8,245 bases of DNA, taken from NCBI GenBank assembly GCA_030604285.1, contig JAUVWD010000024.1:1-8245 (forward strand), written 5' to 3'. This DNA comes from Chloroflexota bacterium (GTDB lineage Bacteria; Chloroflexota; Dehalococcoidia; GIF9; AB-539-J10). The notes beneath the pieces were generated by a model that made no database searches, was not told the DNA's origin, and was given only the letters and a program-made list of their open reading frames with translations. Below, piece by piece: positions 1 through 6,660 of this stretch (position 1 is the stretch's first letter; each line of letters starts with the position of its first letter). Made by a program: the position numbers and the translations under genes.

Positions 1-106
1 GTCAGCTCCTGAACGCGTTTCCCAAGTAAGGAGCCGAGCCACCCCCAACGGAGGGCCACTCAGCAGGAAGTGACAGGAGACCTAGTTCCTCTCGACTACA
101 AGTAAA

Positions 107-185
107 GGCACCATAGTATCAGCGGCTGTCGCAATAGGCACCGCGAATAGCAAGCAACATGTGGTGCTGCCGAGATCGTGGTGCC
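107..185. repeat. Nested inverted repeats, possible structured element
   Basis: GGCACC occurs at 107-112 and again at 137-142. The first copy is complementary to GGTGCC at 180-185. The second can pair with GGTGCT at 163-168 with one G-U wobble. This would give a hairpin nested inside a longer stem. A competing local pair is TCGC at 129-132 with GCGA at 143-146. I recognise no RNA family in it. It could be an untranslated RNA, a decayed repeat or chance; only complementarity was seen, with no energy calculation. Confidence 0.25.
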
Positions 186-192
186 AGTACCC

Positions 193-215
193 GGGTCTCC
201 GCTGACGCGGAGCCC
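193..215. repeat. Strong GC-rich hairpin
   Basis: CTCCGC at 197-202 and GCGGAG at 207-212 form a perfect 6-bp stem around a TGAC tetraloop. GGG (193-195) and CCC (213-215) extend the stem by three pairs past a bulged T at 196. No T-run follows on either strand, so an intrinsic terminator is unlikely. Just downstream, CCAGTACTGG at 248-257 is a perfect 10-base palindrome. The role is unknown. Confidence 0.45.
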
Positions 216-444
216 TTCCACCTACGCATTCTGCCAGCAGGGCTTGTCCAGTACTGGGTGGAATCCTCTGCATTCTGAATAGTGAACAAGCTCCTTAAAT
301 AGTCGCTTTTGTTGCCATCTTTAGCTCCCTATCAGCCTTCCGCCTTTCTCAATTCTGGGAAGCGGGTCAACGGGATCATGATTTGCCATTTGCCGAATCT
401 GTGTCACAGCTATCTTTGGCTCGCTGTTGAAAGCTTAACTGGGA

Positions 445-630
445 ATGTTGTATTGTGTATATGTGGTTCTGGTCCACAATTATTCCTCCGGGAACCCTGA
501 GCCACCAAAAGAGGATATTCGACTGACCAAACGAGTTGTGGAGGCCGGCGAAATCATGGGCGTAGCTGTCCTCGACCGCTATTGTCTGCAACAAGAAAGA
601 TGCACAAGCTTAGGAGCCAAAAAAAGCTAA
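445..630 (+). pseudogene. RadC C-terminal JAB/MPN domain remnant
   Basis: The 61-residue frame matches the end of the RadC (JAB-like) domain. A hydrophobic strand runs into H11-N-Y-S-S-G-N-P-E-P-P-K-E-D24, followed by the family's T-K-R-x-V-E-A-G helix, the x-V-L-D strand and the final T-S-L segment. The family consensus is HNHPSGxPxPSxxD, whose two histidines and aspartate bind zinc. Here the second histidine is tyrosine, the next proline is serine, and the usual histidine after the late aspartate is arginine. A TAA at 436-438 closes this frame just upstream, so most of a roughly 220-residue RadC is missing. In a different frame, residues FLNSGKRVNG (about 345-374) resemble the RadC segment FLNTKNRVIG at nearly the expected distance, which suggests a frameshifted upstream piece. 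The remnant ends 19 bases before the next gene. Loss of function is inferred from the truncation plus the missing ligand. Confidence 0.8.
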
Positions 631-649
631 TCTGGTTCGAGGCGAGAAA

Positions 650-2305
650 ATGAACACGATTAACGGGGGTCGTCTGGTTGCCAAGGCACTGAAACAGGAA
701 GGGGTGACCTATATTTTCACGCTGTGTGGAGGATCTATTTTGCCCATCTACGAGGGATGTGCAGGTGAAGGGATCGAAGTAATTGATGTTCGGCATGAGC
801 AGGCAGCGGCTTTTGCAGCCCAAGCTTGGGCTAAGGTTACAGGAAACCCGGGTGTAGCAGTAGCTACAGCGGGGCCAGGGGTCACCAATCTGACCACTGC
901 TGTGGCTAACGCCTTCAGGGATTCTATCCCGATGATTGCCATTGGGGGGAGAACCCCCTTCACACAGTGGGATATGGATCCCCCTCAGGATTTGGATCAT
1001 GTAGCACATATGCGTCCTATTACTAAGTGGGCTCGCTCAGTGTTGGAAACAAGCAGGATCCCCGAATATTTGAGCATGGCTTTCCGGCAGGCTATCGGGC
1101 CCAAACCTGGCCCTGTTTTTCTTGAAATCCCTCAGAATGTCCTTGAAGCTGATATGGATGAGGCGAAGGTTCAATTTCCTAGCCACTATCGGCCGACCGC
1201 GGGGCCCCAAGGCGATCCCGACTTAATAAAGGAAGCCGTTAAGCTCCTATCTCAAGCGGAGAGACCTGTTGTGCTTGCCGGCGGGGGTATCTGGTGGTCT
1301 CAAGCCCATCACGAGCTTCAGAGATTCATAGAGCTTAGCGATACTCCAATTTTCCTCGTAGGTATGGGGCGGGGATCTGTCCCCTACGGGCACCGCCTTC
1401 TTTTCAACTACGCTCGCCGCTTTGCCGTCACTCAAGCTGACCTGATAGCAATAGTGGGCACCCCCATCGACTTTCGATTGGGGTATGGTCAGCCTCCTCT
1501 GTTTAGCTCTGAAGCGAAGGTAATCCAGGTCGACTCTGAGCCTGAGGATATAGGACACAACAGAGCTGTGGAAGTAGGCATATATGGGGATATCAAAGCT
1601 GTTTTGAAACAGTTAATTCGCGAGACTGAGAAATCAGAGTCTATTTCCAGAAACGAATGGGTGGACAAAGTACGTGAGGAGGAACTGACGAGAGAGAAGG
1701 AGCAGGAGCCGCTTCTTGATAGTGATGCTGTTCCCATACATCCCCTTCGCCTGTGCAAGGAGATTCGCGATTTTGTAGATGAAGATGCCACCATAATTGG
1801 AGATGGAGGCGATTTCATTAGCTTCAGTGCCAGGACTTTGAGGATTTATCACCCCGGGCACTGGCTCGATCCGGGAAGATTTGGCAGTCTTGGGGCTGGA
1901 CCAGGGTCTGCTATTGCGGCTAGGCTAGCCAGACCTGGCAAACAGGTGTTATTGCTGAGCGGGGATGGGTCTTTTGGGCTCAGCGGAATGGAATTTGATA
2001 CTATGGTGAGAAAAAAGCTGCCCATCGTATGTGTCATCAGTAATGATGCTATGTGGGGACAAACAAAAACCTATTTTCAATCATCCGGGAAGACCCCCAT
2101 AGGGGTGGATCTTGCCCGCGCCACAAGATACGACAAGCTTGTTGAATCGCTTGGTGGGTATGGTGAGCTTGTCGAGAAGCCAGAGGAAATTCGACCTGCG
2201 TTGGAGAGAGCATTCGCTTCAGGACTCCCAGCTTGTCTTAATGTTGTGACTTCCTCCGAGGTATTCTACGGAGCGAGAAGTTACAAGGCTTATGAGGCGA
2301 AATGA
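650..2305 (+). CDS. ThDP-dependent lyase/decarboxylase, ILVBL/HACL2-like
   Basis: This 551-residue protein has the three-domain plan of the acetolactate synthase superfamily. The N-terminal Pyr domain carries the ThDP-activating glutamate E50 (RHEQ) and the TAGPGVTN motif (73-80). A central domain spans about 190-330. The C-terminal PP domain has the metal/diphosphate motif GDG (438-440) through N465-D466. Several segments recall human ILVBL (2-hydroxyacyl-CoA lyase 2) rather than biosynthetic IlvB: FTLCGG (23-28), GDGGDF (384-389), HWLDPGRFGSLG (404-415) and GMEFDT (446-451). No IlvN-type regulatory subunit lies nearby. Enzymes of this branch cleave 2-hydroxyacyl-CoA to formyl-CoA and an aldehyde, but the superfamily also includes oxalyl-CoA and other 2-oxoacid decarboxylases, so the substrate stays open. 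It is probably cytosolic. The ATG follows a GAGG site (639-642) at 7 bases. The similarity is from memory; the fold is near certain, the subfamily less so. Confidence 0.85.
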   Translation: MNTINGGRLVAKALKQEGVTYIFTLCGGSILPIYEGCAGEGIEVIDVRHEQAAAFAAQAWAKVTGNPGVAVATAGPGVTNLTTAVANAFRDSIPMIAIGGRTPFTQWDMDPPQDLDHVAHMRPITKWARSVLETSRIPEYLSMAFRQAIGPKPGPVFLEIPQNVLEADMDEAKVQFPSHYRPTAGPQGDPDLIKEAVKLLSQAERPVVLAGGGIWWSQAHHELQRFIELSDTPIFLVGMGRGSVPYGHRLLFNYARRFAVTQADLIAIVGTPIDFRLGYGQPPLFSSEAKVIQVDSEPEDIGHNRAVEVGIYGDIKAVLKQLIRETEKSESISRNEWVDKVREEELTREKEQEPLLDSDAVPIHPLRLCKEIRDFVDEDATIIGDGGDFISFSARTLRIYHPGHWLDPGRFGSLGAGPGSAIAARLARPGKQVLLLSGDGSFGLSGMEFDTMVRKKLPIVCVISNDAMWGQTKTYFQSSGKTPIGVDLARATRYDKLVESLGGYGELVEKPEEIRPALERAFASGLPACLNVVTSSEVFYGARSYKAYEAK

Positions 2306-2307
2306 TC

Positions 2308-2323
2308 TTGCTATGGCTAGCAA
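2308..2323. repeat. Short perfect hairpin after the ThDP gene
   Basis: TTGCTA (2308-2313) and TAGCAA (2318-2323) form a perfect 6-bp stem around a TGGC loop, starting 3 bases after the stop codon of the ThDP gene. No T-run follows, so it is not a standard intrinsic terminator. It might stabilise an mRNA end or cause partial termination between the ThDP gene and the DUF362 gene, or be chance. Confidence 0.3.
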
Positions 2324-2364
2324 ATAGTCACAAGGATGAGAGGATGACGGTCCGATCCAGTAAC

Positions 2365-2370
2365 AGGAGG
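2365..2370 (+). promoter_or_regulatory. Shine-Dalgarno site deciding the DUF362 start
   Basis: AGGAGG is a full-strength ribosome binding site. It lies 5 bases before the ATG at 2376 but only 2 bases before the in-frame GTG at 2373. The spacing favours the ATG, so the protein is read here as 367 residues beginning M-A-Q-S. Confidence 0.8.
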
Positions 2371-2375
2371 GAGTG

Positions 2376-3479
2376 ATGGCGCAATCCAGTGAAAGTCAGG
2401 TCTTCTTCTTCCCGTATGGTGGGAAAAGAAGTTTTCTTGGAGGGCTTAGAACTCTCTTCACCACGATAGCTCATGTTGTGGCACCAGGCGATGCCGTAGC
2501 AGTGAAAGTTCATATGGGTGAATATGGCATCAGCACCTATCTTCGCCCAGCATTGGTGCGCCGAGTTTGTGACCTGATCAAGGACGTTGGAGGTAAGCCA
2601 TTTGTCACGGATACCACGACTCTTTATGCAGCAAGGAGATTTACCGCCAGACAGTATCTAGCTACTGCGGCTTTCAATGGCTTCACCAAGGAGTCATTGG
2701 AAACTCCTGTGATTATCGCTGATGGCGAAGAGGGCTACGATGGTGAATGGGTGAGCATCCCCAAGCAGATTTATGATTGCCCTCTGGACAGAACAAAGGT
2801 AGCCAAAGAAATCCTCAACGCCGACTCTATGATAGTGCTTACTCACCTTAAGGGGCATGAGTTATCGGGCTTTGGTGGCTCTATCAAAAACGTCGCTATG
2901 GGATGTGTCACCAAAGAGTCAAAAGCCGGTCAACACAGGGCAAATCGAGCGGAGCTGGACCTCTCCAAGTGCACTGGTTGTGGAGAATGTGTCGAGGCTT
3001 GCCCCTTTAAAGCTCTATCTATTGTTGACGAGAAAGCAGTACGGGACGATGAGAAGTGCACGGGTTGCAATCATTGTCTTTCCCTGTGCCCTGAGCAAGC
3101 CTTCTACTTGCCTCCCGGCGCCAAAGAGAGATTTCAAGTTTACCTAGCTCATTCTGCCGCCGGAGTACTAAGCCAATTTCCAGATAAGGTTGCCTTCATC
3201 AATTTCGTTCAGGATATAACCCCCGATTGTGACTGCGCCCCGCCATCGGGCTTGCCAGTAGTCTCAGATATTGGCATCCTTGCCTCCATGGATGTGGTAG
3301 CTGTTGATAAGGCATCCTTGGACTTAATTGCCAAAGCCAAACCTACAGAGAAATATCGCCACATGGTCTCCTCCGACATATTGGGGGGAATAAATGGAAC
3401 AGATAGCCTGATTCAGATAAGAGCTGCCCAAGAGCTTGGCCTGGGGCAAATGGCGTATCAATTGTCTGAACTCAACTAA
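2376..3479 (+). CDS. DUF362 protein with two 4Fe-4S ferredoxin motifs
   Basis: This 367-residue protein belongs to the DUF362 family found widely in anaerobes. The N-terminal part contains V-K-V-H-M-G-E-Y-G (43-51) and the THLKGHELSGFGGSIKN stretch (156-172) that marks the family. A bacterial-type ferredoxin module is inserted at about 195-245. It has two complete CxxCxxCxxxCP motifs, C199/C202/C205/C209 and C228/C231/C234/C238, enough for two 4Fe-4S clusters. A C-terminal lobe carries D-C-D-C-A-P (284-289), another recurrent family motif, and DVVAVDKASLDL (306-317). There is no signal peptide, so it is probably cytosolic. An electron-transfer or redox-sensing role is likely from the clusters, but I know of no established reaction for the family. 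It lies 70 bases after the ThDP gene and 1 base before the DUF1893 gene, so a shared transcript is likely. Confidence 0.9.
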   Translation: MAQSSESQVFFFPYGGKRSFLGGLRTLFTTIAHVVAPGDAVAVKVHMGEYGISTYLRPALVRRVCDLIKDVGGKPFVTDTTTLYAARRFTARQYLATAAFNGFTKESLETPVIIADGEEGYDGEWVSIPKQIYDCPLDRTKVAKEILNADSMIVLTHLKGHELSGFGGSIKNVAMGCVTKESKAGQHRANRAELDLSKCTGCGECVEACPFKALSIVDEKAVRDDEKCTGCNHCLSLCPEQAFYLPPGAKERFQVYLAHSAAGVLSQFPDKVAFINFVQDITPDCDCAPPSGLPVVSDIGILASMDVVAVDKASLDLIAKAKPTEKYRHMVSSDILGGINGTDSLIQIRAAQELGLGQMAYQLSELN

Positions 3480-3480
3480 G

Positions 3481-3903
3481 ATGGAAGATATTGAGCGTGG
3501 CCGCTATCGCTTGAAGCAGGAAAGGCTGAATCTAGTCATGGCAAAAGGGGGGCAAGCCCTGGCAACTTCTGACGAAAACGGAGTGTGTCCTTTCTTTGAA
3601 GCCTTCCTAGATAATGGTAGTGGCCTCCATGGCGCTGCAGTGGCCGACCGAATAGTGAGGCTGTCTCCAGCTATGTTTTGCGTTTATGCCCAGATAGCTT
3701 CAGTGTACGCTTCTATGGCAAGCAAGGGAGAATTGGCTATGCTCAGCGAGCAGGGAATAAATGCTGCTACTGAGAGGAAGGTGTCTTCCGGTTTGAACCC
3801 CGATGGCACTGATTTATGCCCTTTTGCAAAGCTAGCGCAGAGGATGAATAGCCCCTCTCAGTTATTCTCAGCTCTGGAATTAATGCTTGCCAAGGCTAAT
3901 TAG
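3481..3903 (+). CDS. DUF1893 family protein (deaminase-like fold)
   Basis: The 140-residue product matches the DUF1893 family, typified by Thermotoga TM1506, whose structure shows a cytidine-deaminase-like fold. Recognisable family segments are L-x-L-V-x-x-K-G-G (16-24), the helix G-A-A-V-A-D-R-I-V (51-59) and NPDGTDLCPFAKL (106-118). Cysteines lie at 36, 67 and 113. I do not see the usual deaminase zinc signature (H/C-A-E plus PCxxC), so deaminase activity should not be assumed. The ATG at 3481 is chosen because it falls one base after the DUF362 stop. An in-frame ATG at 3436 would overlap that gene by 44 bases and add residues unlike the family. There is no clear Shine-Dalgarno site, consistent with translation coupled to the upstream gene. 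The function is unknown; placement with a Fe-S protein suggests redox or metal-related biology only by association. Confidence 0.85.
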   Translation: MEDIERGRYRLKQERLNLVMAKGGQALATSDENGVCPFFEAFLDNGSGLHGAAVADRIVRLSPAMFCVYAQIASVYASMASKGELAMLSEQGINAATERKVSSGLNPDGTDLCPFAKLAQRMNSPSQLFSALELMLAKAN

Positions 3904-5492
3904 TGAAAAGAATCCGGCAGTCTGTATTATTATTTTCTCTTATTCTTGCCCTATTAGTTCTACCTTCGATCGGTTGCCAGCTTGGGCATCCGTCTTCCAG
4001 CCAGGACGTCCTTAACCTTTGGGATATCGGGCCCATAACACTCGACCCAGCCATTTCCAACGATATGGCCTCCCATCTCTACATTATGCAAATCTTCAGT
4101 GGGCTAGTTCGCCTGAATGACAAGTTGCAGGTTGTGCCTGACATTGCTGAGAAGTGGCAGAAAAGCCAGGACGGCAAGACTTACACCTTCTATCTCCGCC
4201 CTGGGGTGAAATTCCATGAGGGTAGGGAAGTGAAGGCTTCAGATTTCAAGTATTCCTGGGAGCGTGCTTGTGATCCTGATACAGGCTCTCAAACGGCAGC
4301 TACCTATCTAGGCGATATTATTGGCGCCCAAGATGTCCTTGTTGGCAAGGCAAAGGAGATCTCAGGAATCAAAGTCATCGACGACTACACCGTCGAGGTT
4401 ACCATTGATGCTCCTAAGGCCTATTTCCTGTGCAAGCTGACCTATCCTACTGCTTTTGTGCTCGAGGAGGCTAATGTGGAGGCCCGAAAGGATTGGTGGC
4501 ATGAGCCAAATGGAACAGGCCCGTTCAACTTAAAGGAATGGAAACAAGGTGAGCTTTTAATCTTGGAGCGAAACGAGCTTTATCACGGCGAACGGGCTGA
4601 ATTGAAGCAAGTTGCCTTTCACCTCTTGGCCGGAGTACCCATGGCTATGTATGAAAAAGGCGAGATCGATGTTGTCCCTGTTTTCAGAGATTACATTGAC
4701 ACGGTTATGGATGCAGCTAGTCCGTTCCACCAAGAATTAGTCATAACCCCGGAACTCAGCCTTTCATTTATTGGATTTAATGCCAGTAAAGCACCTTTCG
4801 ACGATGCCAATATTCGCCGTGCCTTTTCCTCTGCCGTGGATAAGGAGCGAATTATTGAGTCGACGCTTAGAGACATGGTAAGCAAAGCTGACGGTATTTT
4901 GCCTCCAGGTATGCCTGGCTATAATGAAGACCTCGAAGGAATCGGTTACGATGTGGATAAGGCAAAGGAACTCGTTGCCACCTCAGAATATGGCGATGTT
5001 TCCAATCTGCCGCCTATCACCATCACGGTTTCAGGTTATGGCAACAACATTCCCGCCTATTTAGGAGCTGTTATACAGGAGTGGCAGGAGAACCTCGGCG
5101 TGGAAGCCTCAGTAAGACAATTGGAGCCTGAGCATTTCATCTACAATCTAAAAGAAGAGAAAGACGAGATCTTCATCTTGGGCTGGGTGGCTGACTATCC
5201 CGACCCGCACAATTTCCTGCACAATCTATTTCATAGTGAAGCTGAAAACAATTTCTTTGATTATAGCAATCCTGAACTGGATAGCTTGCTTGACCGGGCA
5301 GCCGTAGAACAGGACGATGCTATTCGTCTGAGCATATACCAGGAAGCGGAGCAGAAGATAGTTGATGAAGCTCCTTGCCTCCCCTTATGGTTTGGCACCA
5401 ACTATATCTTAGTGAAGCCTTACGTCAAAGGTTATGTGCTGAATCCTCTGGGTATTCCTGACTTGAGCAAGGTTTATATGGAGAATAAGTAG
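3903..5492 (+). CDS. ABC transporter family-5 solute-binding lipoprotein (OppA/DppA-like)
   Basis: This 529-residue protein is an extracellular solute-binding protein of family 5, the group that delivers peptides, nickel and other solutes to Opp/Dpp-type ABC importers. Residues 1-25 form a lipoprotein signal: basic MKRIRQ, a hydrophobic core (8-20) and the lipobox S-I-G-C with C25 as the acylated residue. Serine instead of leucine at -3 is atypical. The family signature lies at about 78-120 (PDIAEKW, then Y-L-R-P-G-V-K-F-H-E-G and A-S-D-F). G-T-G-P-F at 204-208 and DYPDPHNFL at 431-439 are also typical. The GTG start overlaps the previous stop as TAGTG, with AAGG (3892-3895) 7 bases upstream. 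No permease or ATPase gene follows, since the next gene is convergent, so its transporter must be encoded elsewhere. The ligand cannot be read from the sequence. Confidence 0.92.
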   Translation: MKRIRQSVLLFSLILALLVLPSIGCQLGHPSSSQDVLNLWDIGPITLDPAISNDMASHLYIMQIFSGLVRLNDKLQVVPDIAEKWQKSQDGKTYTFYLRPGVKFHEGREVKASDFKYSWERACDPDTGSQTAATYLGDIIGAQDVLVGKAKEISGIKVIDDYTVEVTIDAPKAYFLCKLTYPTAFVLEEANVEARKDWWHEPNGTGPFNLKEWKQGELLILERNELYHGERAELKQVAFHLLAGVPMAMYEKGEIDVVPVFRDYIDTVMDAASPFHQELVITPELSLSFIGFNASKAPFDDANIRRAFSSAVDKERIIESTLRDMVSKADGILPPGMPGYNEDLEGIGYDVDKAKELVATSEYGDVSNLPPITITVSGYGNNIPAYLGAVIQEWQENLGVEASVRQLEPEHFIYNLKEEKDEIFILGWVADYPDPHNFLHNLFHSEAENNFFDYSNPELDSLLDRAAVEQDDAIRLSIYQEAEQKIVDEAPCLPLWFGTNYILVKPYVKGYVLNPLGIPDLSKVYMENK

Positions 5493-5514
5493 GGCTGGTG
5501 TCTCCCCTCTTTTT
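5480..5514 (+). terminator. Weak candidate terminator after the solute-binding protein gene
   Basis: GGAGA (5480-5484) can pair with TCTCC (5501-5505) across a 16-base loop. AGGG (5491-5494) can pair with CCCT (5505-5508). Either lies just before CTTTTTCC at 5509-5516. The stems are short and the first starts inside the coding sequence, so this is a poor intrinsic terminator. It is listed only because the operon should end in this convergent spacer. Confidence 0.2.
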
Positions 5515-5576
5515 CCGTGTGGTGTCATCACCACCAGCCATCACTCTGCCCGACTTGGATAGGTAAGCACCAGCCC
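5492..5576. repeat. One GGCTGGTG arm with two CACCAGCC partners
   Basis: GGCTGGTG (5493-5500), starting right after the stop codon of the solute-binding protein, is fully complementary to CACCAGCC at 5532-5539 and again at 5568-5575. With the second copy the pairing extends to 9 bp (5492-5500 with 5568-5576). A third hairpin, GTGGTG (5519-5524) with CACCAC (5529-5534) around TCAT, competes with the first. The run CTTTTT (5509-5514) sits inside the loop rather than after a stem, so this is not a classical terminator. It could still end or stabilise the + strand transcript. Confidence 0.5.
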
Positions 5577-5726
5577 GGATATGGGCTTCGACATTGGCTG
5601 AACTTGTTGAATGGTGCCAGCTATAGAAAGAAAAAGACCTCTAATCCGCCTTCTTTTCTCGAACCGTGACTATACAAGGTAGGGCCAGGCGAAAATGATA
5701 CGTCAATGAACGCCCTCAGCACCCGT

Positions 5727-6632
5727 TTATGTCTGTGATTTGGAGCTAGAGAGCCCGGCTACTTCCATAATCTCGGGAACTAGCTCTTCCCTGCCAATAG
5801 CCATGATATGTACTCCATCACATAGGGATTCCTTTTTCAGGGTGGCAATCATCTGACCAGCGATTTCGATGCCCCTATTGACTGCTTCGCCCTTAGGTGC
5901 ACTCGCAAGTTCATCAATCAAGTATTGCGGCACAAAGATGCCGGGGACATTTTCGTTCATATACCTAGCCATTCTGGCTGACACAAGTAGGACAATCCCC
6001 GCCAGTATCTTGACCGGGAATTTGCGGGCATATTGCATGAATTCAGCGAAGTTATCCAAGTCGTACACTGCTTGAGTCTGAAAGAATTCGGCTCCGGATT
6101 CAACCTTCTTTTCAAATTTGATTAGTTGAGGCTCGATTGGCCTTGCTTCGGGGGTGACTATAGCCCCAGCACAGAATTCGACAGCCCCATCAAGGTCATT
6201 TCCACCCAGGTCTTTGCCCGACTCCATCTGTCGGATTGCTCTGAGTAGTTGGACAGAGTCGAGATCAAAGACGCCTTTGGCTTCTTTGTGGTCGCCAACC
6301 GGGACAGCATCACCAGTTAGGCACAGGACATTTCTTATGCCCCTGGTGTAGGCAATCAGAAGCTCGGCTTGGAGGGCAAGCCGATTGCGGTCACGACAAG
6401 TCATTTGCAGTATCGGGTCACCACCTCGCTCTTTGATAGCAAGGCAGCCACCAAGGGAAGGAAAGCGCATCACGGAACTCTGGTGATCAGTAACATTCAA
6501 GGCAGCCACCTTGTCTTTGAGAAGGTCAATGTGGTGGAGCATCTTCTCAATGTTTGTCCCCTTGGGTGGACCGATCTCGCTGGTTACCACGAAGTTCCCG
6601 GAATTAAGGATTTCTCTAAAGCTTGGCGCCAC
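5727..6632 (-). CDS. metF: Methylenetetrahydrofolate reductase catalytic subunit
   Basis: MetF is a flavin-dependent TIM-barrel enzyme that reduces 5,10-methylene-tetrahydrofolate to 5-methyl-tetrahydrofolate. The 301-residue length fits bacterial MetF. Seen in order are F-V-V-T-S-E-I-G-P-P (14-23), with E19 at the place of the catalytic glutamate of E. coli MetF; M-T-C-R-D-R-N-R (77-84) in the folate/flavin region; L-C-L-T-G-D (103-108), with D108 matching the conserved folate-contacting aspartate; and E-F-F-Q-T-Q (182-187). The start is GTG at 6632, with GGAGG (6637-6641) 4 bases upstream; no better in-frame ATG competes. It lies 28 bases downstream of metV. That pairing is typical of the acetogen-type enzyme, which takes electrons through MetV, rather than of the stand-alone NADH-dependent form used only for methionine synthesis. 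It is cytosolic. The role in the Wood-Ljungdahl methyl branch is inferred from context. Confidence 0.95.
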   Translation of the reverse strand: MAPSFREILNSGNFVVTSEIGPPKGTNIEKMLHHIDLLKDKVAALNVTDHQSSVMRFPSLGGCLAIKERGGDPILQMTCRDRNRLALQAELLIAYTRGIRNVLCLTGDAVPVGDHKEAKGVFDLDSVQLLRAIRQMESGKDLGGNDLDGAVEFCAGAIVTPEARPIEPQLIKFEKKVESGAEFFQTQAVYDLDNFAEFMQYARKFPVKILAGIVLLVSARMARYMNENVPGIFVPQYLIDELASAPKGEAVNRGIEIAGQMIATLKKESLCDGVHIMAIGREELVPEIMEVAGLSSSKSQT

Positions 6633-6636
6633 TTTC

Positions 6637-6641
6637 CCTCC
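6637..6641 (-). promoter_or_regulatory. Shine-Dalgarno site for the metF GTG start
   Basis: On the - strand the sequence reads AAAGGAGGGAAAGTG. The strong GGAGG lies 4 bases before the GTG and inside the 28-base metV-metF gap, which supports a GTG start for metF. Confidence 0.75.
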
Positions 6642-6660
6642 TTTGCACAGACCTTCCGGT

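Larger units (their letters stand above)
1..444. other. Left-edge stretch with no convincing gene
   Basis: No reading frame here gives a protein I recognise. A short frame open from the left edge (positions 2-73, +) could be the tail of an upstream gene, but its 23 residues carry no motif. A 63-codon frame on the - strand (82-273) also looks like no known family. The stretch does hold several inverted repeats between 107 and 257, listed separately. The right part (about 345-444) may include decayed upstream pieces of the radC remnant that follows. No tRNA cloverleaf or transposase motif was seen. Confidence 0.5.

Noticed and set aside
1..73. Open frame at the left edge as the tail of a real gene
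   Set aside because: Twenty-three residues without any recognisable motif are too few to support a coding call.
82..273. 63-codon frame on the - strand
   Set aside because: Its composition and sequence match no family I know, it spans the inverted repeats, and there is no convincing ribosome binding site.
427..456. TTGAAA and TATTGT, 18 bases apart, as a sigma-70-type promoter for the ThDP operon
   Set aside because: The -10 box matches only 4 of 6 bases and the site lies inside the radC remnant about 195 bases from the gene. Such matches are common by chance.
554..1009. 151-codon frame on the - strand
   Set aside because: It overlaps the start of the well-supported ThDP gene and the radC remnant, and its translation shows no domain; it is an antisense shadow.
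650..2305. Naming the ThDP gene ilvB (acetolactate synthase)
   Set aside because: The motifs fit the ILVBL/HACL-like branch better and no regulatory subunit or other branched-chain gene is nearby.
3436..3480. Upstream ATG as start of the DUF1893 gene
   Set aside because: It would overlap the DUF362 coding sequence by 44 bases and adds residues that do not resemble the family; the ATG at 3481 directly follows the DUF362 stop.
5630..5670. A-rich and T-rich tracts as a - strand terminator for metF
   Set aside because: The - strand does carry a T-rich run here, but no GC-rich stem stands directly before it and the A/T tracts pair only imperfectly.
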